From JAAYCU01 sp964401335 (GTDB taxonomy: Bacteria > Planctomycetota > Phycisphaerae > UBA1845 > PWPN01), in contig CAYNYK010000024.1 of assembly GCA_964401335.1 (NCBI GenBank), positions 1 to 53,269 of the forward strand: DNA of 53,269 bases, in the 5' to 3' direction. A program made the position numbers and the translations under genes. Below are positions 1 to 7,007 of the stretch, piece after piece. Positions within the stretch are counted from its first letter, which is position 1. Every line of letters starts with the position of its first letter. Below the pieces are notes generated by a model. It did not search any database. It saw nothing but the letters and a program-made list of their open reading frames with translations, and was not told where the DNA came from.

Positions 1-26
1 GAGCCTCTCTTCGAGCCCGAGCCTCT

Positions 27-75
27 CGTTCGACCTGGAGGCTCTCGACAGGAGAACCGAGGGCCAGGTCGAACG
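27..75. repeat. 12-bp inverted repeat (hairpin) at window start
   Basis: CGTTCGACCTGG at 27-38 is matched by CCAGGTCGAACG at 64-75, a perfect 12-base-pair stem with a 25-base loop. Just before it GAGCCTCTC occurs twice, at 1-9 and 19-27. No coding frame can be supported in 1-243, so this may be the end of a repeat or the tail of a gene outside the window. Function unknown. Confidence 0.5.
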
Positions 76-136
76 ACGGACCGAATGGGGTCCCCAGGAG
101 ATCATTGAGAACAAAGACGTTACCCAAGAACAAAGT

Positions 137-246
137 AAGCGAATATTCCGACCGTATGTATTCAGCACTGAAGGGTACCGCGCCTTTGTCCTTATTCTAT
201 TTATACTCCGAATACTACGTGGTCAAATCATGAATAATCCTGGCTA
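137..246. repeat. Dispersed repeat, copy 1 (downstream of rlmN)
   Basis: This stretch resembles 35990-36101. Shared blocks include GCGAAT(A/G)TTCCGAC, GTATGTATTCAG, CCTTATTCTAT or CCCTATTCTAT, and GAATAAT near the end, in the same order. In both copies the end of the similarity runs into GGCTA, whose CTA is the stop codon (TAG, minus strand) of the adjacent gene, rlmN here and ilvD there. No coding potential is seen. It is probably a degenerate dispersed non-coding element. Confidence 0.55.
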
Positions 247-1227
247 ACGAAGCCGGTTGCCCAGTTGGCCGCAGGCGGCCAGTTGTTCGCGGCCCTTGGT
301 GATGCGCCGCTTGCAGACCTGCCCTTCCTCCTTGAGCCAGCTCAGAAAAGCTACCACCGATTCCTCGCTCGGGGCGGGCCAGGGCGATTCCCGACGCGGG
401 TTATAGGGGATCACGTTTACCACGCATTTGAGCGGCCGCAGGTATTCGACCAGTTCGCGAGCATGTTCGTGGGAATCGTTGACCCCGGGGATTAGAACGT
501 ACTCGATCATGAAGAACTGGCACTTGCGTAGCGGGTAGGCCAGCAGGGCCTCGCGCAGCGTCGCCATCGGCACGAGCCGGTTGATGGGCATGATTCGCGA
601 GCGAATTTCGTCGTTGGGGGCGTTGAGGGAGACGGCCAGGTTGATCCGCCGCCAGCCGAGGGCGGCCAGGCGGCGAATTCCCTCGGGCTGGCCGACCGTC
701 GAGATGGCCACTCGTTCCATGCCCAGCGACAGGCCGGAACGGTCGGTGATGACGCGGACGGCTTGGATCACCGCGTCGAAGTTGTCGAACGGCTCACCCA
801 TGCCCATGAAGACGACGTTGCGAATCGGTCCGCCGGTTTCGCGGATGGCCGCCGCCACCTGCCCGACAATCTCACCGGCGGCAAGATTACGCGGGCGGCC
901 GATCTGGGCCGTCTGACAAAACACGCACCCGCGGGCACAGCCGATCTGCGAGGATACGCAAAGCGTTTTGCATGAGCGGGTACGATGCTGCATGGGTACT
1001 ACGACGCACTCGATTTCCAGGCCGTCGGCCGTACGCTGAACCATCTTGGTCAGATCGCCGTCGATCACCCGATGGACCACGGGCAGGATATCCGCACGGA
1101 GGACGCTCCCCTCGACCGCCTCGCCGTGCAGCAAACGGCGATATTCGGCCCGCAGGGCTTTAAGCTGATGGCGGTGCGGCCGCAAAGCGTCGCGCACTTC
1201 ATTAAATGTCAGGCCGAGAATATCCAT
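244..1227 (-). CDS. rlmN: 23S rRNA (adenine-C2)-methyltransferase RlmN-like, radical SAM
   Basis: A 327-residue radical SAM enzyme of the RlmN/Cfr family, which methylates C2 of an adenine in 23S rRNA (and some tRNAs) in the cytoplasm. The 4Fe-4S-binding motif CxxxCxxC is visible as C97, C101 and C104. The two cysteines of the methyl-transfer mechanism align at C90 (TLCVSSQIGC context) and C319 (LAACGQL near the C-terminus). The SAM-binding GMGEP stretch and the GVND motif are present. It is slightly shorter than the E. coli protein, mostly at the N-terminus. RlmN rather than Cfr is inferred from the sequence context; Cfr cannot be strictly excluded. It sits alone, leftward, with a repeat at its stop codon. 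Confidence 0.93.
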   Translation of the reverse strand: MDILGLTFNEVRDALRPHRHQLKALRAEYRRLLHGEAVEGSVLRADILPVVHRVIDGDLTKMVQRTADGLEIECVVVPMQHRTRSCKTLCVSSQIGCARGCVFCQTAQIGRPRNLAAGEIVGQVAAAIRETGGPIRNVVFMGMGEPFDNFDAVIQAVRVITDRSGLSLGMERVAISTVGQPEGIRRLAALGWRRINLAVSLNAPNDEIRSRIMPINRLVPMATLREALLAYPLRKCQFFMIEYVLIPGVNDSHEHARELVEYLRPLKCVVNVIPYNPRRESPWPAPSEESVVAFLSWLKEEGQVCKRRITKGREQLAACGQLGNRLR

Positions 1228-1382
1228 AAAGCGGGTTATCCCCCGTTCGCAACCTCAAACGCTTCCGCGATTCATCCTGCACGCTTTCAGGTCTGAGCAC
1301 GTTACCATTTTATCGTTTGGGGAAGATAAAGAAAAACAGGCCTGCGTGCGTACTCTGATAGGCCTTGGTCACGGTTTATCTT

Positions 1383-2405
1383 TTACCGCGCATCCAAAAA
1401 CGACCGAATCTCCTCTTCGCTCGGCGTTCGGGCGGTGCTAAACCAGCCGACGAGGAAGGCGAGGTATTGGATCAGCTGCAGAGAAAGCGTTATAACCCTG
1501 CCTGCGTGAGTGATATACATTTTCTGCTGGTACATATCGTAGAATGACGCGGCCTGTGACGCGCGGATAATTCTGATGTTCAACCGCTTCTTCCACAAAC
1601 GGTATTCGCGACCGATGATTCCACCGGGAATAAGCCACCACTGGTTTGCATAAAAGATTTGCAACCAGTACTGGCCCAAAATGGCTACCGACCATATGAT
1701 GCAAATAATGGTGTAAGCATGGTCTTTTTTATATAATCCGAGAACCATGTTCCCAACGAGCCAAGCTATCCCAATCACAGACATGATCGTTCCCCCGATA
1801 CGCCTCATCCAGAAAGATATTGGGGCACGCCTGCCTTTCGTATTTTGCGTATGCTCTTCGTTGGTGTCCGTACCTTGCATCATCTTATTGTAACCAAGAC
1901 GAATAATATCCATACATTCGGTCGCCTCGCGGACGTCGGCCGGTTCAAAAAATACATCTGAAGGAATAGGCAAGGTTATAGTCACACGCTTCGTCCCACT
2001 GGTCAGGATATTCGTGCCTTTAGGTAGGGTTTTCAACAAACGTGGCAACTTGCGGGACGTCGGGGTGAATATCCTACGATATAAACATTCCACGGATCGA
2101 TGAGGATACCGGTTCATAGCTTGCGGATGCGACAGTAACCGAGACAAACGATGGAATCGTCCTTGGGGAGTTTGATTTCGAGTGTGGAATACAAGCATAA
2201 CCAGGATAACGCTAACCACCAGGAAGATGCCGGACATGGTCAGAGGTACAAATCCGTACAGACGTTCACGGATTCCGAGCGTGAAAGTCATTCCAGACAT
2301 TACCAGAGTGAATATCAGACAAATCTGGAAGCTATGCTGCCGTACGGGATAATAGAAACGATAAACTCTCGGGGTCAAACGCGGTGATCGGTCACAAAGA
2401 AACAT
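1383..2405 (-). CDS. Membrane protein of unknown function
   Basis: A 340-residue protein that I do not recognise. Two hydrophobic segments lie close to the N-terminus (about residues 27-46 and 55-74). A soluble part of about 110 residues follows, then two more segments in the middle (about 208-250) and one near the C-terminus (about 303-322). This predicts an inner-membrane protein with four or five helices. AGGA lies 7 bases before the ATG, which supports the start. No catalytic motif or known domain signature is seen. It stands between rlmN and the M20 hydrolase on the same strand, with gaps too wide to argue for one operon. Confidence 0.7.
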   Translation of the reverse strand: MFLCDRSPRLTPRVYRFYYPVRQHSFQICLIFTLVMSGMTFTLGIRERLYGFVPLTMSGIFLVVSVILVMLVFHTRNQTPQGRFHRLSRLLSHPQAMNRYPHRSVECLYRRIFTPTSRKLPRLLKTLPKGTNILTSGTKRVTITLPIPSDVFFEPADVREATECMDIIRLGYNKMMQGTDTNEEHTQNTKGRRAPISFWMRRIGGTIMSVIGIAWLVGNMVLGLYKKDHAYTIICIIWSVAILGQYWLQIFYANQWWLIPGGIIGREYRLWKKRLNIRIIRASQAASFYDMYQQKMYITHAGRVITLSLQLIQYLAFLVGWFSTARTPSEEEIRSFLDAR

Positions 2406-2460
2406 CGTTGCTTCCTGTTCAATCCGTAGGATCGAATGTTACCCGTAACGTTCGTTTATT

Positions 2461-2585
2461 GCCAGCCCGAAGCGCTAGCGAGGGTTCCACTTCGCCCTAC
2501 GAGGGCCCTCATCCGGCCTCGAAAACACTATACCACGACGAGGGAGTCAATTCGCCGTCGTCCCTTGCTAGCGCTTCGGGCTGGC
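2461..2585. repeat. Inverted-repeat element with planctomycete-type AGCCCGAAGCGCTAGC ends
   Basis: GCCAGCCCGAAGCGCTAGCGAGGG at 2461-2484 (motif split: GCCAGCCCGAAGCG, CTAGCGAGGG) is repeated inverted at 2562-2585 with one mismatch, giving 24-base terminal inverted repeats around 77 bases. One end lies 5 bases after the stop codon of the M20 gene. A single-end copy lies at 42693-42717. I recall similar GCGCTAGC-type palindromes from planctomycete genomes. It is non-coding and MITE-like. Confidence 0.7.
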
Positions 2586-2590
2586 AGGTC

Positions 2591-3781
2591 TCACCGATTG
2601 CGTTCCAGAAAACGCTGGGTCAGTTCGCAGAACAGACGCATTCCTACGGGCAGGGCATCATCGTTGAAATCGAATTTTGCGTTGTGCAGAAGGGGACAGG
2701 TTTCGGCATTGCGCGGGCGCAGGCCGAGGCGGACCAGGACGCCCGGCACCCGGCGGGCGTAGAAGGCGAAATCCTCCGCGCCCATGCTGGGCGGCTCGTT
2801 GGCGTAGACGTTGTCCGGCCCGAAAAGATCGCCGGCGGTCTGTTCGACAAGTTCGGTCAGGCGCGGATCGTTGGGCATCGGGGGATAGCCCTCGCGCAGA
2901 GACATCTCCGCCCGCCCGCCGTGGGTGGTAGCGGTGCCTTCCACAATGCGGCGTAAGGCTTGGCGAACCTGTTCGCCCACTTCGTCGCGCATGTAGCGGA
3001 GCGTGCCTTTCATGTGACATTGTTCGGGGATCACGTTGCTGGCCGTCCCGGCGGTAATCTGGCCGATGGTAACTACAACCGACTGAAGAGGATCGACGGT
3101 TCGTGAAACCAGGGTCTGCAAAGCGGTGATGGTATGGGCGGCGATGACGATCGGGTCGATACAACGCTGCGGGGAGGCCCCGTGCCCGCTTTTACCGATG
3201 ATGGTGATCTCGAACTCGTTATTGGCGGCGGTGGCCGGCCCGTGGCTGACCGCGATGGAACCGACCGGGCGGATAGGCCAGCCGTGTAAGGCGATGGCCG
3301 CGTCCACCTTGAGCTTTTCGAGGATACCGGTGGCGCATAGTTTTCCGCCCCCGCCGCCCTCCTCCTCGCCTGGCTGAAAGACGAAGACGACCCGGCCGGG
3401 CAGCTCATCGGCCATCCGGGTCAGCACCATGGCCGTCCCCAACAGGATGGCCGTGTGCCCGTCGTGGCCGCAGGCGTGCATGACCCCCGGCACGGTCGAG
3501 CGGTGCGGCACGTCCGTCTCCTCCACGATCGGCAAGGCGTCCATGTCCGCCCGCAAGGCCAGGCAAGGCCCCTCGCGCCCCTCGTTGAGCACGGCCACCA
3601 CATCCGTGCCGATCAACGGCTTGAGCAATTTCAGGTTGGGCAAGCCGGCCAAAACATCGCGGACCTTATAGGCCGTCTGAAATTCCTTGTAAGACAACTC
3701 GGGGTGAATATGCAGTGCGTGACGCAACACGGTGACGTCGGCCAGCACCTGCCCGATTCGCTCGTGAATATTATTGTTCAT
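2591..3781 (-). CDS. M20-family metallo-amidohydrolase (HipO/IAA-amino-acid hydrolase type)
   Basis: A 396-residue zinc-dependent amidohydrolase of peptidase family M20, the branch that includes hippurate hydrolase, N-acyl-amino-acid amidohydrolase and carboxypeptidases. It shows the metal-binding MHACGHDGH motif, the catalytic or metal-binding FQPGEEEGGGG stretch, and the inserted dimerisation domain (SGHGASP context) typical of the family. The substrate cannot be told from sequence. A TTG at 3802 would add seven residues. I prefer the ATG at 3781 because GAAGGA lies 10 bases upstream. No signal peptide is visible, so it is probably cytoplasmic. It stands alone, with an inverted-repeat element just after its stop. 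Confidence 0.88.
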   Translation of the reverse strand: MNNNIHERIGQVLADVTVLRHALHIHPELSYKEFQTAYKVRDVLAGLPNLKLLKPLIGTDVVAVLNEGREGPCLALRADMDALPIVEETDVPHRSTVPGVMHACGHDGHTAILLGTAMVLTRMADELPGRVVFVFQPGEEEGGGGGKLCATGILEKLKVDAAIALHGWPIRPVGSIAVSHGPATAANNEFEITIIGKSGHGASPQRCIDPIVIAAHTITALQTLVSRTVDPLQSVVVTIGQITAGTASNVIPEQCHMKGTLRYMRDEVGEQVRQALRRIVEGTATTHGGRAEMSLREGYPPMPNDPRLTELVEQTAGDLFGPDNVYANEPPSMGAEDFAFYARRVPGVLVRLGLRPRNAETCPLLHNAKFDFNDDALPVGMRLFCELTQRFLERNR

Positions 3782-4317
3782 GGAGATCGTATCCTTCGTC
3801 AATAAGATAATGATAATATCGAATATGGCTAAAACTATCTACAAAAAAAGAGGTAAGCACTTCGAAGACTGGAGCGGTCGACCCAATATCTGGCGTAGTC
3901 CCTGTGCGCTGGGGATAAGCGGTTTTTTCATGCCGCCGGCCTGGAGGTTTTTCCCATGAGAACGTTTATATCGGCTTGCGTTGTGTCATAGCTTCTCAAC
4001 GTCAGGATGGTCGGTTGTTCACGAAGACGACGTAACTACTGGATAATACTCTCGCATCGGCGGCATAAGCCCAACGGCCTCGTCGGCCCGGTCATCGACG
4101 CCTCGGACAATTTCCGGTATGCCAGACAGGAGGAACACCACCGCCTCAATCCTCGGAAAAGCAAGATGAAAATGTCGACCTTTGCTAAAAAAAGACCCGA
4201 ACATTACCGTCCGCCACAACCGCAACGATCGTTCCTGGAAGCAATTGTGATCCCTGAGGCAACCGTATGGAAGCTAAAAGGCCACCCGCTTGTCGCGGCG
4301 TTCGTATTGGCTGGGGA
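3782..4317. other. Intergenic region without a supportable gene
   Basis: This divergent stretch lies between the M20 amidohydrolase start and the hslV promoter. Short open frames on both strands (for example at 4007-4336) have neither a credible ribosome-binding site nor any recognisable protein pattern. No tRNA-like fold or repeat shared with the rest of the window was noticed. Confidence 0.4.
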
Positions 4318-4347
4318 TTCACACAAAAGTGCTTGATCGGTTAGAAT
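4318..4347 (+). promoter_or_regulatory. Probable sigma70-type promoter of hslV
   Basis: TTCACA at 4318-4323 and TAGAAT at 4342-4347 are separated by 18 bases; each box matches 5 of 6 consensus positions. Transcription would begin near 4354. The ribosome-binding site AGAGGAG follows at 4361-4367, 8 bases before the hslV ATG. No CIRCE or heat-shock sigma32-like element was recognised. Confidence 0.4.
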
Positions 4348-4375
4348 ATGCGGCGATATCAGAGGAGTCAGCCAG

Positions 4376-4927
4376 ATGAGTGATGCAGGGAACAAAATTC
4401 GCAGTACGACCATCCTGGCCGTCCGTCGGGACGGGCATACCGCCCTCGGCGGCGACGGGCAGGTGACGCTGGGGCAGACGGCCGTCAAACACGATGCGAG
4501 CAAGATTCGCCGGTTGGGCGAGGGCAAGGTGCTCTGCGGGTTTGCCGGGTCGGCGGCCGACTCCTTCGCCCTGCTGGACCGGTTCGAGGACAAATTGCAG
4601 CAGTTCAAGGGCAACATTCGGCGGGCGGCCATCGCCCTGGCCAAGGATTGGCGGACGGACCGGGTACTCCGCCGGCTCGAGTCGCTGCTCGCGGCGGTCG
4701 ATGCCCAGACCTCCCTGATTATCAGCGGGAGCGGCGACGTGATCGAGCCGACCGACGGCGTAATCGGCATCGGCTCGGGGGGGATGTACGCCGCCGCGGC
4801 CGCCCGGGCCCTGCTCAAACACTCGACCCTCCCCGCCGCCGAGATCGTCAAGGAGGCCCTCCTGATCGCCGCTGACATCTGCGTTTATACGAATGACCAT
4901 ATTACGATTGAGGAATTGGGAGAGTAG
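4376..4927 (+). CDS. hslV: ATP-dependent protease proteolytic subunit HslV (ClpQ)
   Basis: The 183-residue N-terminal-nucleophile peptidase of the HslUV proteasome-like complex, a double hexameric ring that degrades proteins unfolded by HslU in the cytoplasm. The family signature TTILAVRRDGHTALGGDGQ begins at residue 11, so T11 should be the catalytic threonine exposed after removal of a 10-residue propeptide; E. coli HslV loses only Met. Further family blocks are KDWRTDR, SLIISGSGDV, IGSGG and the C-terminal ICVYTND. AGGAG sits 8 bases upstream. The TAG stop codon is at the same time the first unit of a heptamer repeat array. hslU follows, but after an intervening gene rather than directly as usual. 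Confidence 0.96.
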   Translation: MSDAGNKIRSTTILAVRRDGHTALGGDGQVTLGQTAVKHDASKIRRLGEGKVLCGFAGSAADSFALLDRFEDKLQQFKGNIRRAAIALAKDWRTDRVLRRLESLLAAVDAQTSLIISGSGDVIEPTDGVIGIGSGGMYAAAAARALLKHSTLPAAEIVKEALLIAADICVYTNDHITIEELGE

Positions 4928-4959
4928 TCAGGGGTCAGTAATCAGGGGTCAGCTATCAG
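4925..4959. repeat. Heptamer array NNNTCAG x5 (left, inverted orientation)
   Basis: TCAG recurs with an exact 7-base period at 4928, 4935, 4942, 4949 and 4956. Read on the minus strand the units are CTGATAG, CTGACCC, CTGATTA, CTGACCC and CTGACTA. The first unit on the plus strand contains the hslV stop codon. The array is inverted relative to the one at 5327-5382, so the two bracket the four-helix-bundle gene. Confidence 0.85.
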
Positions 4960-4984
4960 GGGGCGGCCTCACGGGGTACACAAA

Positions 4985-5365
4985 ATGAGGGATTTCAGGA
5001 GCCTTTTGGTTTGGGAAAAAAGTCACCGGTTGACCCTGGCGGTTTATAAGGCTACAAGTGTTTTTCCTGATAGCGAGCGGTATGGTTTGACCAGCCCGTT
5101 ACGACGATCCAGTGGTTCCATCCCGGCGAATATCGCCGAGGGTTGCGGCCGCAACGGAAACCACGATTTTGCCCGGTTCATGCAGATCGCTATGGGATCG
5201 GCGTGCGAACTGAAATATCATTTGCTGCTGGCTCGCAACCTGAAGTACGTGGCCCCAAAAGAACATAAGTCACTGGAAGGCGAAGTCGTTGAAGTCAAGA
5301 AAATGCTCGCCTCGTTAATCAAAAAGCTGAAAACCGAAAGCCGAACACTGAAAACTGATCACTGA
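4985..5365 (+). CDS. Four helix bundle protein, S23/23S rRNA intervening-sequence (IVP) family
   Basis: A 126-residue protein of the four-helix-bundle family (TIGR02436 type). The family is known from proteins encoded in 23S rRNA intervening sequences and is related to the Avd accessory proteins of diversity-generating retroelements. Recognisable blocks are LLVWEKSHRLTLAVY near the N-terminus, FPDSERYGLTSPLRRSSGSIPANIAEG in the middle (positions about 26-52) and the SACELKYHLLLARNL helix. Family members are thought to bind nucleic acid; the precise role is unknown. The gene lies between hslV and hslU, starting 57 bases after the hslV stop. Its C-terminal dozen residues (KLKTESRTLKTDH) are translated from the heptamer repeat array that continues past its stop codon. 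No reverse transcriptase or variable repeat is nearby. Confidence 0.9.
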   Translation: MRDFRSLLVWEKSHRLTLAVYKATSVFPDSERYGLTSPLRRSSGSIPANIAEGCGRNGNHDFARFMQIAMGSACELKYHLLLARNLKYVAPKEHKSLEGEVVEVKKMLASLIKKLKTESRTLKTDH

Positions 5366-5382
5366 CTACTGAAAGCTGAAAG
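5327..5382 (+). repeat. Heptamer array CTGANNN x8 (right)
   Basis: CTGA or CCGA recurs with an exact 7-base period at 5327, 5334, 5341, 5348, 5355, 5362, 5369 and 5376. The array encodes the C-terminus and stop codon of the four-helix-bundle protein and ends 7 bases before the hslU ATG. The same unit with the same period occurs at 45416-45477, and in inverted orientation at 4925-4959. Confidence 0.88.
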
Positions 5383-5389
5383 CTCTTTT

Positions 5390-6733
5390 ATGCCCGAACT
5401 AACTCCGAAACAGATTGTCGAGGAACTGGACAAATACATCATCGGCCAGGACGACGCCAAGCGGGCGGTGGCCGTGGCCGTCCGTAACCGCTGGCGTCGG
5501 CAGCAGCTTCCCGAGAACATGCGGGCCGAGGTCGGGCCGAAAAACATTCTCATGATCGGACCGACCGGCGTGGGCAAGACGGAGATCGCCCGACGGCTGG
5601 CCAAGCTGGTCAACGCCCCGTTCGTCAAGGTGGAGGCCACCAAGTATACCGAGGTGGGTTATCACGGCCGCGACGTGGAAAGCATGATCCGCGACCTGCT
5701 CGACCTGGCCATCCACATGGTACGGCAGGAACAGACCGAGGTGGTCCGGCAGGAAGCGGAGCGGCTGGCCGAGGAAAAACTGCTTGACGTGCTTCTGCCC
5801 GGCGCTCCGACCTCGATCGAGGAGGACAAAGTGGACGACGAAGCAGCCCGGAAACGGCAGCGGACGCGGGAAAAATTTCGCCAGCGATTGCGCGACGGCG
5901 AATTCGAGGACCGCGACGTGGAAATCGTTTCCGAGGAAAAGCCCGTCCCCGTGGGCATGATGGCGACCATCGGCATGGACCAGATAGGGCCGGAGATGCA
6001 GGATTTCCTGGAAAAGCTGATCCCGCAGCAATCCAAGAGCCGTCGCCTGCCCATCCGCGAGGCCCGCAAAGTGCTTTTCGACCAAGCGTGTGAACAGCTT
6101 ATCGAGCGCGACAAGGTGATCGCGATGGCCATCCAGCGGACGGAAAACAGCGGCATCGTGTTCATTGACGAGATCGACAAGATCGCCTCCACCGGCATGC
6201 AGCACGGCCCGGACGTTTCCCGTCAGGGCGTGCAGCGCGACCTGCTGCCGATCGTGGAGGGCTGCTCGGTCGGCACCCGTTACGGCATGGTGCGTACGGA
6301 CCATATCTTGTTTATCGCCGCCGGCGCCTTTCATAACAGCAAGCCGGCCGACCTGATGCCCGAACTGCAGGGGCGATTGCCGATCCGCGTCGAACTGGGT
6401 GATCTGAACAAGGAGGATTTCGTGCGCATCCTCAACGAGCCGCAGAACGCCCTGACCCGCCAGCAGGTGGCCTTAATGGCGACCGAAGGCGTGCATCTGG
6501 AGTTCACGCCCGAGGCGGTCGAGGCCATCGCGGAAATCGCCTTCGAGGTGAACCGCAACACCATGAACATCGGTGCCCGGCGGCTGTACACCATCATGGA
6601 AAAGGTATTGGAGAAAATCTCCTTCGAGGCCCCCGAGCATAACGGCGAAACGATCGTGATCGACGAGGCCTTGGTTCGACGGCAACTGGAAGGTATCTAC
6701 AAAGACGACGACGTGAGCCGGTTTATCCTGTAG
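5390..6733 (+). CDS. hslU: ATP-dependent protease ATPase subunit HslU (ClpY)
   Basis: The 447-residue AAA+ unfoldase that feeds substrates into HslV. The family N-terminus TPKQIVEELDKYIIGQ is followed by Walker A GPTGVGKT (57-64), the intermediate domain (about 110-240), Walker B FIDEID (D260, E261) and the sensor-2 region near GARRLYT. The C-terminus ends SRFIL; the HslU tail docks into HslV. The substrate-gripping pore loop, GYVG in most HslU proteins, reads GYHG here (90-93). The ATG lies only 24 bases after the four-helix-bundle stop and has no clear Shine-Dalgarno: the upstream bases are the end of the heptamer array plus CTCTTTT. Translation of hslU may therefore have been altered by the insertion. 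Confidence 0.96.
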   Translation: MPELTPKQIVEELDKYIIGQDDAKRAVAVAVRNRWRRQQLPENMRAEVGPKNILMIGPTGVGKTEIARRLAKLVNAPFVKVEATKYTEVGYHGRDVESMIRDLLDLAIHMVRQEQTEVVRQEAERLAEEKLLDVLLPGAPTSIEEDKVDDEAARKRQRTREKFRQRLRDGEFEDRDVEIVSEEKPVPVGMMATIGMDQIGPEMQDFLEKLIPQQSKSRRLPIREARKVLFDQACEQLIERDKVIAMAIQRTENSGIVFIDEIDKIASTGMQHGPDVSRQGVQRDLLPIVEGCSVGTRYGMVRTDHILFIAAGAFHNSKPADLMPELQGRLPIRVELGDLNKEDFVRILNEPQNALTRQQVALMATEGVHLEFTPEAVEAIAEIAFEVNRNTMNIGARRLYTIMEKVLEKISFEAPEHNGETIVIDEALVRRQLEGIYKDDDVSRFIL

Positions 6734-6869
6734 GATGATTCGCAAGAAATAGATCGTCCATCTGTTGTTGACAAGCCTCGAAGAGGTTCAGGTTACGTTG
6801 CTGACGGGGAATACTCCGGTTGATAGCCATGAAGCGGTCGCGGTATGATCACGGGAAACGTCTTCCTAA

Positions 6870-6996
6870 CTTATGACTGGAGTTTTGCAAAATGCCCTCG
6901 GTGGATATCCTGACCCTCGTTTTTACCCCCGTCAGCGGGGGTCAACACCCCCAAGGAGGCGGTTTTAGGACGACTTTGCAAAACTCCAGTTATGAG
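6870..6996. repeat. MITE-like element with 16-22 bp terminal inverted repeats
   Basis: ACTGGAGTTTTGCAAA at 6876-6891 is matched perfectly by TTTGCAAAACTCCAGT at 6975-6990. The pairing extends outward to 6870 and 6996 with two G-T wobbles. The 83-base interior holds ACCCCC at 6925-6930, GGGGGT at 6937-6942 and ACCCCC again at 6947-6952, so two alternative hairpins could form. It has no coding capacity. The right end lies 11 bases from the GH2 start codon and overlaps its AGGA ribosome-binding site (6995-6998). Confidence 0.75.
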
Positions 6997-7007
6997 GAAA
7001 CAAAAAA

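Noticed and set aside
4007..4336. 109-codon rightward frame before hslV
   Set aside because: It overlaps the likely hslV promoter, lacks a ribosome-binding site and has no coherent hydrophobic or domain pattern.
4925..5382. CRISPR-like array
   Set aside because: The units are 7 bases with no spacers, so these are short tandem heptamers and not CRISPR repeats. No cas genes are present.
4925..5382. Diversity-generating retroelement suggested by the Avd-related protein
   Set aside because: No reverse transcriptase, template repeat/variable repeat pair or target gene is seen in the window.
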